Below are positions 10,053-20,818 of a stretch of 64,000 nt of DNA, in pieces. Made by a program: the position numbers and the translations under genes. Position 1 is the first letter of the stretch; each line of letters starts with the position of its first letter. Source of the stretch: Pascua guehoae (lineage: Eukaryota; Basidiomycota; Tremellomycetes; Trichosporonales; Trichosporonaceae); contig BCJX01000002.1 of NCBI GenBank assembly GCA_001600415.1, forward strand, positions 186,001-250,000. Reading direction: 5' to 3'. The notes below the pieces were generated by a model. It was not told the origin of the DNA. It worked only from the letters and a program-made list of their open reading frames with translations, and did not search any database.

Positions 10053-11048
10053 GACCACGATAACTTTGTTTTCCGCCAAATATCTTGGTATCTGCGGCCA
10101 TGAGTGAAACAATGTTTTCCGCCAAATCTCTTGGTATGTGTGGCCATGAGTGCTACGGCGCTCGGGGCCAGCTCAGGAGGGAGCATGCAGCCGAGGAGGA
10201 TCAACATGCACAACAAGCTCCCGCAAGTCAGACATTCAGGGGGGCTAGGTCTTGCATCTAGCCGCTCGCCGTGCTCTTCAACCTCTCACCATCTCGTCCC
10301 CTCGCGGCCATACATTCAGTGCCCGCTTTCGAAACAGCATCCTGTAACCTGCTGCAATGTTTCGACCGAGGCCGAATAACCATCCCATTCCCGCCAGCAA
10401 CGATCCCGTTCTTTCTCGTGATCGGTGGCGGGTCATTTCAACTCTAACCCAACGCGGCCTAGCTGTTGACGGTTTCACAGCCTGGCCCACATGAGCCCAC
10501 ATGGCCACTAGCCACATGTCGTCTCTATTGTATAACTACGTCTTTCCTCGTCTTCTTTCGCCTTCTCAATGCCCTGTATTCCTGTGAAACTGATTCCGAC
10601 AAACGAACGGCCATACCTCGCGTGCCTCTTGGATGCCGTTGTTTGTTGGCACATGTGACGAAAGGCTTGTGGCAAAATTCGGAACAGCAAGCCAGAAGAT
10701 GAGATAACTTTAAAAAAGCCCGTCTGCACTTCACAACGCCCGAAACTATATTTACCCGCAAACATCCTAACCTCGGCATTCCCCATGACGTCTGCCCAGC
10801 TGCAATCCCAGTGGTATTTACGAGCCAGGAACTAAACGAGTACGGAGTCCACCTGACGTTTTGCCACTCACCAACAAACCACGCGTGCACGACGCAAACC
10901 CCCGCATGCAAATGGTATAAAGCGTACGGATGCCAAGACGTCGTTGCTCACATACCCCACCTGATACTACCACGGTCTCCACTCCTGTCACGGTCACTGC
11001 CGAGTACTCCACCGCCAACCCCCCACCATCGATTGTCATCCAACGGCC
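10053..11048. other. Intergenic, about 1 kb
   Basis: Two 40-bp copies with period 46 occur at 10067-10152. A TATA-like ggtataaag at about 10914 lies 130 bases before the next gene. No other gene supported. Confidence 0.5.
10067..10152. repeat. Tandem duplication, period 46 bp
   Basis: The segment starting tgttttccgccaaat and ending ggccatgagtg occurs twice with few differences, directly beside the 5' end of the minus-strand tRNA-Ala. Confidence 0.85.
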
Positions 11049-12800
11049 ATGCTGCTCTTGCGTTCTTCGTGAGTTGCACAACCCCGGGGGGTTACTCACC
11101 CACAGTAACCTCGCTCCCACGGCCTTCTCACGATTGCTGCCACGAGCACTCGCCACCCGACTCCCCATTCGCCAAGCACAGACATTGTCAAAAGGTATGG
11201 CCTGTTCCGCACGTCCTGTCCAACGCACACGGTCATCTATTCGTCTCCACTCCTGTCTGCAAGCGCTCACACAAGTGTCCCCTACAGAGCAGGAAGGATA
11301 CCAACCCCAGGGCTTCCTTACGTCACTTGCGGGACTCGGAGCGTACCGTGTCGGCCAGCCACATGGCCGCGCAGTCCTCATGGTGCACGACGGGTATGCG
11401 CCGCAGATGTTGCTAGGTGAGTACCTGGGGTGCGAGCTTGGGCATGTGTGCTGCTCGACGGGTTGAGTGACTCTGGCTTGGCACATGGAGGCCATATTGT
11501 GTGGGCAAGCAAGGCCGGAAAAGTGCATCATCAAACGCTCTACACACAGTCACCGAACGTGGCCGAACTCGACGCCATCGTGCAGCCCTAGCCCCACTGC
11601 CTGCCCTCCTCCCGTTACAGCTGAAAGACCACCAACTGAGAACAGGTGCCGACCTCCTCGCCTCTGCGGGCTACCACGTCGTCATCCCAGACTTTGGCGG
11701 CGCGCCCGCGTCCGCGTCCATCCTCGACATTATCTGGGCACTCCGCTCGGAAGGCATGTGCATGCTCGACTGCGTCGCGTTCGGCGACGGCTGGAAGGCA
11801 CTGCTGGGCAGCGGCGAGGTGAACCAGTTTAGTTCCATCGGGGCATTCTCGCCGTGAGTCCGAGCGAGGGCTGTCACTACACACCTTACATGGTTTGCTC
11901 GAGTACTGACAACACAGCACACTGACGCCGTCGGACGCGACCAACCTCGCAGTCCCGCTCTGCCTCCTGCCGAGCGGGGACGAGGACGTAGGCGCCGTCG
12001 AGGCCGTGTTTGCGGCCATGGAGGAAAAGCTGCCGGGGCAGAACGTGCTCAAGTGGTTTGACGCGCCGCGGGGCTTTGCGGATTCAGGTGCTGATGTGAG
12101 TTTGGCGAGTGTGGCCGGTGTTGAGGCAGGGTTCGGCCACGAGAGGTGAGGGTAGGAGGGAGTAGAGCATGGAAAGAAACGGGCGGTATGGAGGCCGTGG
12201 GCCTTGACAAAGAAGATATTGGCTAGGAGAACACGAGGCGAGTAGAGACGAGGCAAGGATGAGCTCAGGCTGTGCTGAACTCGGCGTTGTACGGGAACTG
12301 GTGGGAGGACAAACGAATCCGCCGAAGAGTTAAGGGACCAGGCGTCCGTAGAAGGGGGGGCGGAGGACACCGTAGAAGCGGGGTTTTCGAAACAGCGTTC
12401 GCGATACAGGGGGATAAAAGAGAGTGGAAGTGGTGTTACCGGCATGCCAACGTGGCCGTGCGTGGCTATAGCCGCAAACGAGCGGCCATGAGAGCGTGGG
12501 GAGTGCGACGCGGCGAGTCTAGCAACCAGTCGCCAGTGCCAAAAGGTGGCAGAGGCGAGAACGTCACGGGCAAGGTGACAGTACGGTGACAACATGTGAT
12601 TCAACACACTTGGTCAACAACCAAACGGCACATGCGTGACACCCCACAGTGGCCCAGTTCGCACTACTGACACACAGTTTGACACACCCGACGGCCGCCA
12701 CCACTTTGTCGACGCCTACACCCACCTCGGGCAGTTTTTGCATCGCAACACGGGCACCGCGCTGGGCCTCGGCGGCGGTATCGGCATGGGGGCATTCTGA
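11049..12800 (+). CDS. Dienelactone-hydrolase-like protein, predicted mitochondrial, probable pseudoenzyme
   Basis: Six exons (11049-11068, 11106-11194, 11288-11416, 11646-11853, 11918-12095, 12678-12800) give 248 residues. The first 36 residues (MLLLRSS, FSRLLPRALATRL) form a basic, acid-free, matrix-targeting-like presequence. The body follows the dienelactone hydrolase fold: AVLMVHDGY, GADLLASAGYHVVIPDF, then AFGDGWKALL where family members have GxCxGG. The nucleophile Cys/Ser is therefore missing. The usual PGAxHGF near the end reads APRGFADSG, so the His is missing too. Loss of activity with retained fold is inferred. Intron 5 (12096-12677) is 582 nt, against 37-93 nt for introns 1 and 2. 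A Gly-rich tail closes the protein. Confidence 0.75.
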
Positions 12801-13022
12801 GTAGAGCAGTTGCCTTGTAACGCTGTAGTTGTCGAGCTCGGGCCGTTTGGTTTGTTGTATACTCGTATCGATGCACAATGTCGAGTCGGCTCTTGTTGTT
12901 GTCGAGTCGTTGGATGGCTTACGTAAAAGCACAACTTCACTGCTGTGACGCGCATGTTATCTGGACGCGTTTCGTCGAGGACAACCACTGCTCCCGCCCA
13001 TTGATCCACCGAGCCAGAAGCC

Positions 13023-13637
13023 ATGCCCTCGTCGGACCCCCCAGTACCGCCACCACGTCCGACGCTGACGGCCCCGGGCCTGTACCTCGACACGCCGCGG
13101 CCCTCGGACATTCCCCGACTGTACGAAGCGTGCTCCGAGGCCGAGGCGGTATCGTCCCTCAACGTCCCGCAGCCGTACACACAGGCCGACGCCGAGGCCT
13201 ACGTCCACCTCGCCGAGAGTGGGAATGACCTATTCTTCGCCATCCGCCCGGCCCCCAACGAACCGTTGATGGGCATGGTCGCGCTGCGCAACGCACCCCC
13301 CGGCCGACCAGTGTACGGCGGCCACGACGGGCACGACGTATACGGCGGCCTCGCGGGTGCCCGCGAAGCACACCTCGGAGGCATCTACCTCCTCCCCGCC
13401 TATCGTGGCGGGGGCCGCGCAACCACCGCAGCCCGCCTCGTCGCGCGCTGGGCGTTTGAAAATGGATACACGGCCCTGCACTGGCAGTGCCTCACGGCCA
13501 ACGACGCGTCGGTCGAGCTCGCGTCCCGCCTCGGGTTCCGCTGGTATGCCGAGGGCTGGAGCACGAGCCAGTACAAGCATCATATGGGCAAGCCGGCGCG
13601 GTTTGCACGCCTCGCCAAGGAGGATTTCGTGGGATGA
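13023..13637 (+). CDS. GNAT-family N-acetyltransferase (RimJ/RimL-like)
   Basis: Single exon, 204 residues. After a Pro-rich start, TPRPSDIPRLYEA and the strand pattern match the RimJ/RimL-type GNAT domain. Acetyl-CoA binding motif A is GIYLLPAYRGGGRATTAARL, with the R-GxGxA-like loop. Motif B includes WAFENGYTALHWQC and NDASVELASRLGFRW. It likely transfers acetyl from acetyl-CoA to an amine; the substrate is not predictable. The ATG follows a short spacer after the preceding gene. Confidence 0.85.
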   Translation: MPSSDPPVPPPRPTLTAPGLYLDTPRPSDIPRLYEACSEAEAVSSLNVPQPYTQADAEAYVHLAESGNDLFFAIRPAPNEPLMGMVALRNAPPGRPVYGGHDGHDVYGGLAGAREAHLGGIYLLPAYRGGGRATTAARLVARWAFENGYTALHWQCLTANDASVELASRLGFRWYAEGWSTSQYKHHMGKPARFARLAKEDFVG

Positions 13638-14484
13638 TGCGCGGGTCGGGTTGGGGAGTTTGTTAGGGGGATGAATCGCGCCCGGTTGTATTGTCTCTTC
13701 TGGTGAGCTGCGTCTGAATGGCCTGGTCGTCTCATTCAGTCCTGCGGCTCCACATGGCAGACCAATTTCGCGATTGAACACCCTCACCGAGGTCACTTGA
13801 CACTCTCACTGCTGCGCCGCTGCCCCCCGTTCCCGGGGTTGTGATTGGTGCGCTGACAAAAGTACCCGTGAGACTTTGAGAGTTGACTGGTGAGCAATGA
13901 CCGTGGTACAGTCATTGCTCTCGGCGCAATGAACCGATGCTGACCAGTCATTATCCTTCAACCTCTGTTTATCCTGGCAGCTCCTGAGGCACGCACGCTT
14001 CCATTGGCGCGCATGGTGTGTGATCGTCACCGCGTCACAGCAGGTAGGATGCGCTCAGAAGACGTGTCGTGCCACGCTAGAGCTAATCGGTGCCACCCGG
14101 TAGTCACCACCCCCCATGTCCCACCCCCTTGGCGTAGATCACTGGATGTTGAGTCGGAACATGGAGTCCAGGCACAACAAGGTCGATTGCTGGCTTCTCT
14201 GTTGGGGATATCCCCCCACTGCCCGACGCGTGTGGAGCGCAGGGTAGTTTTCATTCCATTGATGCGTTCATATGACGGCATGCCCCAGGTTGTCCGCCCA
14301 AGTGACGTCGTTTTGTCGTTTGTCGCGTGCCCGACTAACAAACCTCAAGTTGCAAGACGTCACACTACACTCAACGACTCCAACGGTTTAAATACCTTGT
14401 TCTGCGGGCAGCGCGTCCCAGTTCACCTTTTACCTCCTCAACCCCACTCCCACACTCGACTCATTCCCAAACCTACACTACACC
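13638..14484. other. Intergenic, 0.85 kb
   Basis: No gene seen. An inverted pair 'gagcaatgac'/'gtcattgctc' lies around 13890-13920. A pyrimidine-rich leader precedes the metallothionein-like gene. Confidence 0.5.
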
Positions 14485-15551
14485 ATGGACGCTATCAAGA
14501 AGGCAATCACGTATGTCACGCTGCCATACTCGACGCTGACGCCAGTGGTTGCAAGTGCTCGTCGACCGAAGTTGGCCCCACTTGCCCGTAAGTCGCTTGT
14601 TTGCAGTGGGACCTGTTCCCATTGTCAAGCGTGTCCTGTCGAGGTCCTCAGGTTTGGGCTGGTTCTGTTTTGCTGAGAATTTGCCACTGCTGGAGTCATC
14701 CCTTGCGCTCAGTCCTGCCTACGGCACGGACACACTCCCTGAGAGCACTCGTGCCCGAGTAACTCCACCGATGAGGGGCGGCGGCGAGCCAGGATGGTGG
14801 TGACGATGCCGAAGGACGCAGAGCCGCTACCGAGGCTGGAAACACCTCTCCGCGGTACTCGGCCTGCCGCCGCTCGCGCCGGCTCCGAGCAGCCATCGGC
14901 AGCGAGGATGAAAAGCGACGAGCCTCCAAACCCCCACAAAGCCACCGACTAACACCCAGCTGCCACGGCGCCTGCACCTGCAAGCACGGCAAATGCAAAT
15001 GCCCCTCGTGCTCGGGCGGGCCCCGCTCGGGCGAACACTCATCCTCGTCATCCGACTCTGACGGCGACGACGAAGCCATGCTGCAGCGCAAGGCGCGGCG
15101 GCGCGCCGCGCGCTCCGGGGGCGCCGGGGCCGGTGCGGCCGGTGCGCAGACGGCAGCGATGATGGGCGGCAACGCGCCTGCGGGGATGACGGGGGCCGCC
15201 GAGCCCAAGGTGCGCGACTTTGCGACTGGGCCCGGCGGCGTGGGGGGCACGGGCATCGCGGGGTCGGGCGGCACGGGCCACGTCAGCGGCGGACCCCTCA
15301 CGGGCGGACCTGTGAGTGGGGGCGGGCACGCGCCGCTCACCGGCGGCACGGCGGGGCACGCGCGCACGGGCGCCCCGATCCAGGCGTCGGGGCAGCTGCA
15401 GGAGCCCCATGGGCACCAGCTTGGACACCACTCGCACCACCATGGTGGCGAGGCGGGCGGCGTGGGTGGGACCGTCGCGCCGGGGACGGGTGGGGGCCAC
15501 CATCGCAGTGCGAGGCACGATGAGGGGGAGCGCCGGCGTGAGGGGTTCTGA
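14485..15551 (+). CDS. Metallothionein-like protein with Gly/His-rich C-terminal tail
   Basis: Three exons (14485-14510, 14546-14587, 14960-15551) give 219 residues. Residues about 10-42 contain nine cysteines in metallothionein style: GCKCSS, PTCPCHGACTC, GKCKCPSC. These Cys-X-Cys clusters bind soft metals such as copper, cadmium or zinc. A short acidic Ser/Asp stretch and a basic patch (RKARRRAAR) follow. The remaining 140 residues are Gly/Ala/Thr-rich and low complexity, with two His clusters (GHQLGHHSHHHGG and GGGHHRSARH) that could also bind metal. The Cys cluster spans both short exons and the start of exon 3, and every junction is in frame, so the fusion is unlikely to be an artefact. 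Intron 2 is 372 nt. Probably cytosolic metal buffering (inference). Confidence 0.7.
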
Positions 15552-16128
15552 GCCGGGGTGGCTGGGGGATATCCCAGGGGTAGGCATGGGGACGAACGTA
15601 AATGAGATGACGAGCGGCGATTTTCGTGTCGAGTGGAGGATATAACGTGGCAATGCAATACGTGGTCCAAGCTGTTGTCGGGAGAAGAAGACCGCCCGTG
15701 GACGGCGAGGCTTCAACTCTAACGGCCTCTGAGGTTGCGACTGAGTCGCAGTTTGGGTATTAGCTGTCGCCTAACATGTCATAAGAGAATGAGTGTCACC
15801 GGAAGGCCATTCAGTGTCCCTTTAAGACCATTCAGTTGCCTGCAAAAGTTTGGGGTCAGCGGCCCGCCACATCGAACCAGTGGGGTTGGGGGATTGCTGT
15901 TCCCTCCTCATCCTTCCCTTCGACTTCAACGCGGCATGGGGGCGACTCTGCATCTCAGGCTGGTTCCCTCACTGGGTTCACTTCTTCCATTCAGATATAT
16001 TGGGTTCACTTCCTCAATTCACACTCTCAACTAGCAGGGCTGCCGAGTCCGACGCGGCCCTCTCCAAATCCCAGGGCTGCGGAAACCCCCCACCGGCAAC
16101 CCAACCCAAGGCAACCCCTGGCGCATTC
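15552..16128. other. Intergenic between convergent genes
   Basis: 3' regions of two convergent genes. Nothing else recognised. Confidence 0.5.
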
Positions 16129-18124
16129 TCAGTCTCTGAACGCTTCACGAAGGGACGGTGCGCGCTTCAAGCGCTCCTCCGTAATTTCGAGGCAGCGGGG
16201 GAGGCGTGGGTCCCATTCGCCGTCGTCCTTCTCGAGCATGTGTGCGAGTGACCGGGTAATGTTGGCGATCAGTGCCATGCCGTGGCCTGTGAAGTTAGCG
16301 AGGCCCAAGTCACGTCCACTCACCATTGTATCCCATTGAGGTCCATAGACCAGGCTTGCCTGGTACGCGTCCGACGAGGGGCAGAATGTCGACCGACATG
16401 GCCATGATGCCTAAAAGTGAGGTTGGCTCAATTCTCCTGCTACGTACCTGTCCAAGCATGCACGAGGCCCTCCTCCGGGTTCTCCGTTCCCCACCCCTCA
16501 AACTCGTCCTTGCAGTACGTCTCGAGCCCTGGCGTCAGTCCACGCCATCACATACAACGTACAATGGCGCAACTTGGGCACAACAACCGAGTCGTCCTCG
16601 ATAAAGTACAGGTCGCTCTTGGTTCCGATACCCGTGTCAATGACCGTCGAGTTGAACGGTCCCATGATGAGCCCCGAATGCGGCGTCGGAATGAGGTACG
16701 GCCCACGTTCGATGCCATATGTCTTCGTGAGCGCGTCGGCGCCGCTGTACGTCGTGGGTGGGACAATGCGGGCGGCGTGGCCGCGGTACGGTACGATGCT
16801 GTTAATCAGCCATCGTCCTCTGGGTTAGCGAGCGATACGTACTGAGCAGCGAGGTCCTTGTTTGCGGCGCGGTCGTCGGGGAACAGGTGACTCGTGTAGG
16901 CGTTTGTGCACAGGATCACATTGGTGGCCGAGATGGTACCGCGCGCACCGCAGTCGACCGTCCAACCATTTGCGTTCCGGTCAATCGACCCAACGGGCGT
17001 CCATGAGAACAACTGGCAGTCCGACGACGTCGACTCGAGTGCGAGGCGCAGCAGTGCAGTCACGCCACGGTGCGGATGCCAGCTGCCACCTGGTCCACGA
17101 AGCACTGCCTTCGTGTTCTTGATTCGTGATACCTGCCGTGTCAATAGGGCTGTGAAAGAGGGGCACAACCTGGAGATTGTTCCGAACGTGTTCACACAGC
17201 CTCGTTCTCGAGGTCGTCCCGAGGCTGTAACAATATTTCGTCCCAGAGCTGGTCCTACCTTTGTAGCCTCAACAGGGTCAAAGGTAGCCTCCCACCCTTC
17301 CGGTCTGCCGCGGAACCTCTCGCTCGCAGCCAGCGCCTTCCTGAACGCAGCGAGGTTCTCGTGAGCCTGGGTAGCCCGCGCCTCGCTAGTAATTACTACG
17401 TGTCAGTAAGCCCAAACGCCGCCTCACCTTCGAGACGAGACCCGCGCCAGAAATCGACATCGAGTTTCTCCTTTTCCACAATCTCCTCGACGAGGTCGAG
17501 ATTCTCCAGCTCGAAATAGTACAGTTCGAGCGCCTCCTCGGGCGTGAGGCCCGAGCCTTGCTTGGTCCCCGCTCCGTTCCAGACGGGCGCGGTGAGCGGC
17601 TCAATGGCGTTCCACGAGTGGGGCGCAATGTGCCCGCCATTCCTCCCGGCTGTTATCAGCAGCTGCGTCATGCCTGGGTGGCAACGATGGTGACTCACAT
17701 GCGCCAGAGGCCACATCCTTGGCCTCGAGAATCACAATCGACTTGCCCTCGGCAGCCCCTGGGCGCGAGAGGTGGTAGGCCAGCGCAGCACCTGTCCATC
17801 AGCATACATCTACAGAGCACCCGGGCCAGCTGCTCCCAGGGTCAAGAGAGTGTCTGTCAAGGACATGCAGCGATACCGATACAGTCAAGAGACTGCCCCA
17901 GTAACGCATACGCACCGGTAGCTCCTGCACCGATGATGACATAGTCGGCCGTTTGGGGAAGCGGCGCGTCACGCCCATGATTCCAAAGCGAGGTCAAGCC
18001 ACGGTTCTGGATTGTGTCAGGAAGGACAAGGCAGGTCGAAGTAACCAGCCGATACTAAACGACGACGTACAGTGGCCTGCCAGTGCGAGACGGTCGATGT
18101 AAACGGCTGGGGGAACGCTGGCAT
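16129..18124 (-). CDS. FAD-dependent oxidoreductase, DAO (glycine/amino-acid oxidase-like) family
   Basis: Ten exons (18124-18071, 18006-17916, 17791-17699, 17649-17428, 17395-17259, 17132-16843, 16798-16563, 16528-16448, 16410-16324, 16286-16129) give 482 residues. DYVIIGAGATG is the dinucleotide-binding GxGxxG motif; ILEAKDVASGASGRNGGH is the ribose-binding acid followed by the DAO-family GATGRNGG-type motif. RGPGGSWHPHRGVT and the C-terminal GYNGHGMAL complete the FAD site. Family members oxidise amines or amino acids with release of hydrogen peroxide; the substrate is not evident. There is no secretion signal. Several introns are extremely short (32, 34, 37 and 37 nt), but each restores frame and homology. 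Confidence 0.85.
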
Positions 18125-18857
18125 CGGCGCGTGTTCTGTCGTGTTTGTAAGAAGTGAGAGAGACGTGCGAACATGACTGCAGTGATATAGGTGTACACAT
18201 TGACGGACTGCAGCATGCCGCATTCTCACACCGGCGTACCGGCTTTGACCGATGGTTATGACGACATGCCCACCACAAGCCTCTCCGCCACAGCGGACAC
18301 CGAGGGCGGACGTCAAGGCAATGGGTGCCTTGATAAATGGACTGCACCACTAGTCATGATTGTCCGCTACGTACGAAGGCCGTGATCTTGCTCTCATCTC
18401 CATCTTCGACAGCGACGGCGACAAAGTCGCGAAGCAGCCTAAGCGTGAGGGCGGTACGTGGAACGTACCGCTTCCTAAATTCCGCCCTCCAATTCCTGAC
18501 CAAAGTGACCGGAACGACAATGAATGCACGGTGGATTCTGAGTGCGTCTCGCCGGTTGTCTCAATGGGCTGCTCTGTCTCGGTACCCCACATCGGTCCCC
18601 TCATTCCCTGCTCATGTTCTCAACTCTCTTGGCGCTCATTGACTTGAGCACCCACGAAGACAATTCATTCACAGCAAGTTGCCCCATTCCGTTGGCCAGG
18701 ATTCCCCTTTGGTTCACAACGCTGCAGACCACCCCAACCTTACCCCCCAGCAACGCATCAACGTCATCTGAAGCTGTCACTCGTTTGCAACGATGCAGAA
18801 ACAGTCAGGAAACTGTCACCGCGCGGGCCAGTCGGCGGGCCGGTCCCACACCATCGT
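18125..18857. other. Intergenic
   Basis: Promoter side of the oxidoreductase and 5' flank of tRNA-Ile. No gene recognised. Confidence 0.5.
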
Positions 18858-18951
18858 GGTCGCTTAGCTCAGCTGGTTAGAGCATTGTACTAATAACAAG
18901 TGTTGTTACTAGCCCATGCAAAGGTCGGCAGTTCGATCCTGTCAGTGATCA
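18858..18951 (+). tRNA. tRNA-Ile(AAT) with intron
   Basis: GGTCGCTTAGCTCAGCTGG starts the gene. Anticodon stem TTGTA/TGCAA encloses CTAATA, an intron of about 20 nt and A, giving anticodon AAT. T-arm GGCAGTTCGATCCTGTC and acceptor end AGTGATC fit. A cctttt terminator follows. A near copy lies on the minus strand at 44366-44458. Confidence 0.9.
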
Positions 18952-19291
18952 TTCCTTTTGCATGTTGCCAATGAAGGCATCGGGGCGCACGGCTTTTGTG
19001 CACTGGGCGGAGATGCACAGTGCAGTATCGTTGCCGTGCCCAAGATTGGAGGGTGGTAGTTGTGTAAAAGGGTGGTAACGCCACACAAGTGCCACCCACA
19101 CCCACGCCCATAGCCAGTTTTGCGAAAAGGAATGAAGGAAGCGGCTCTCGCGAGGAAGCCGTGTGGGCACGACTCTGACAAACAGCTCGTATCCTTGGCA
19201 ATGCTACAGTGAGAGTAGGAATTACCTTGCGGGTATCGCATCTCAGTGACATGGTGTATCGCATCTCGGTGACATGGTCTCTCTACTTGTG
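18952..19291. other. Intergenic
   Basis: 3' flank of tRNA-Ile, with a 23-bp tandem duplication at 19234-19279 (tatcgcatctcagtgacatgg). No gene. Confidence 0.6.
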
Positions 19292-20818
19292 CTAAGGCTT
19301 GGCCATCATCTGCTCCTTGGTCTGGGTATGCCACGGATACCCAATAGTCTGCAGTTGCCACAGCGGGGGGAATGTCGCCTGTTGATGTTGGTCAACGGTG
19401 CGGAACTCGACGACTCTCTTGATAAATTCCGCCACCCTCCTCTCGTATTCCGGGCTATAGTCCTCGCTGCAGTACATGACCATGACGGCCACGGCGGCTA
19501 CAATGTTGTATTTGTTTTCGGCATATTGACGGCTTTGCTGCTTCGGGAGGTCGGGCTGGGGCTTGCAAAACGGTCCGGGCAATGAACGTCGGTGGTACAA
19601 GGCGTCGTAGTGATGCTGGAGAGGATGGCCGCTAATTGGGTCGTGAGTGCCGATGACAGCGCGAGAAAGCAATTCGACGCCGACGAGTATCCACTTTGGC
19701 TGGGAGGGCATTGTACCGTGGTCGAGCGCCTTGACTATCTGATGGGCGATGGACTCGATAATGAAGCCCAACGCGCCATTGTCGAGTTGCCACTGTGCCC
19801 ACGCCTTGTCGAATATGTAAATTCGCTCTGCCACGCGTTCGGGAATGTCGGACGGAGGTGCGCATTGCGGCACTTCGATGTCTCCTCCTATCTGGGGCTC
19901 CGGGAAGACATGGCTGGAGGAGGCCCCGGAAGAACCACCATACCAATTCGTCGATGGTTCCACATCCACTGGAGGACCGATGTTGACAACGAGCCGGCGT
20001 TCGCCGAACCCACTAGGATGCTTTGGCCGAAACTTTAGGAGGGGTCCTCGGGGGCGAGTAAAGAGAACGAGAGTTTGCGCCTTGATAATGTCCGTCACGC
20101 GGTTCACACTCGGTTGCGAACCCTCAAAAGGGTTTTGGATGCTCTCCTCTTGGACGCCCCAGCTCGACGGTGTGGGGATGGCGCGAACAATGTACAGTTG
20201 CACCGGCGTTTGTCCGTCCGCAATGGTTGACTTGAAGAAGGGCAGGGGAGGGCAGCCGACGATATCCACGGCCATAGTGTTCGTAGCCAAGTTGACAGCC
20301 CGCAAGGGGGATCGGTGGAGGACAGGCGAGGCAGAGCTGAGGTCGACGTAAAACCAGTAACCCTTTTTAAAGCCCCATGACGACGTATTGAACGCGTCCC
20401 GGAACGAGAGCGCCGCGCCCTTGTTCTCCCCGCTCAGAAGGGCAAGGCCCTTTGAGTCGCCGCTCGAAGCTAGCGCCAAGTGCTTGACGTTTTCCGTATC
20501 GACCTTGCGATGTAAATAGCGCGCGATACCGCGAAAATGGGAGCGAGGAGGCGGGTTGTTGTCGTAGATTTGCTCAAAGATGTGGGGAAAGGCCGACTGG
20601 TCGAGTGTAACGCCTGGATGGTTGTCCCCGGCGTTTGGAGCCTCGGTTGCAGGATGAGGCGTCCCCGAACCGGAGGTGCTGCGCTTCGTTCGGGGAGTCG
20701 CTGAGGCGGGATGCTCCTCGGACGTGGAGACGTATCCAGTGGCGGCAGCCGGGGCGTCGTACCAGTCGAAGGCCCCATCCGCTTCCGGACGCGGCATGGT
20801 ACTACGCGAACAAAACAT
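19292..20818 (-). CDS. F-box-like protein, 'YPHIF' family member 2
   Basis: Single exon, 508 residues from the Met at 20818. MFCSRSTMPRPE followed by FDWYDAP aligns with the start of member 3 (MSCLSRTPSPE, YDYAQAP), so I prefer this Met to one 17 codons upstream. A disordered Ser/Pro/Thr-rich segment of about 90 residues precedes the F-box-like motif LDQSAFPHIFEQIYDN. Later blocks shared with member 3 include FYVDLSS, RRLVVNIGPP, RIYIFDKAWAQW, ILVGVELL and, at the end, EFRTVDQH with IGYPWH. These suggest a conserved fold of at least 350 residues with an unknown ligand. An SCF adaptor role is inference. Confidence 0.7.
   Translation of the reverse strand: MFCSRSTMPRPEADGAFDWYDAPAAATGYVSTSEEHPASATPRTKRSTSGSGTPHPATEAPNAGDNHPGVTLDQSAFPHIFEQIYDNNPPPRSHFRGIARYLHRKVDTENVKHLALASSGDSKGLALLSGENKGAALSFRDAFNTSSWGFKKGYWFYVDLSSASPVLHRSPLRAVNLATNTMAVDIVGCPPLPFFKSTIADGQTPVQLYIVRAIPTPSSWGVQEESIQNPFEGSQPSVNRVTDIIKAQTLVLFTRPRGPLLKFRPKHPSGFGERRLVVNIGPPVDVEPSTNWYGGSSGASSSHVFPEPQIGGDIEVPQCAPPSDIPERVAERIYIFDKAWAQWQLDNGALGFIIESIAHQIVKALDHGTMPSQPKWILVGVELLSRAVIGTHDPISGHPLQHHYDALYHRRSLPGPFCKPQPDLPKQQSRQYAENKYNIVAAVAVMVMYCSEDYSPEYERRVAEFIKRVVEFRTVDQHQQATFPPLWQLQTIGYPWHTQTKEQMMAKP

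Noticed and set aside
11615..12607. 330-residue minus-strand ORF
   Set aside because: It overlaps exons 4-5 of the dienelactone-hydrolase-like gene on the other strand and shows no homology or splice logic.
12096..12677. Separate gene inside the 582-nt intron
   Set aside because: The only ORF (from 12272) is Arg/Gly-rich without domain; both intron ends have good consensus and the flanking exons join in phase.
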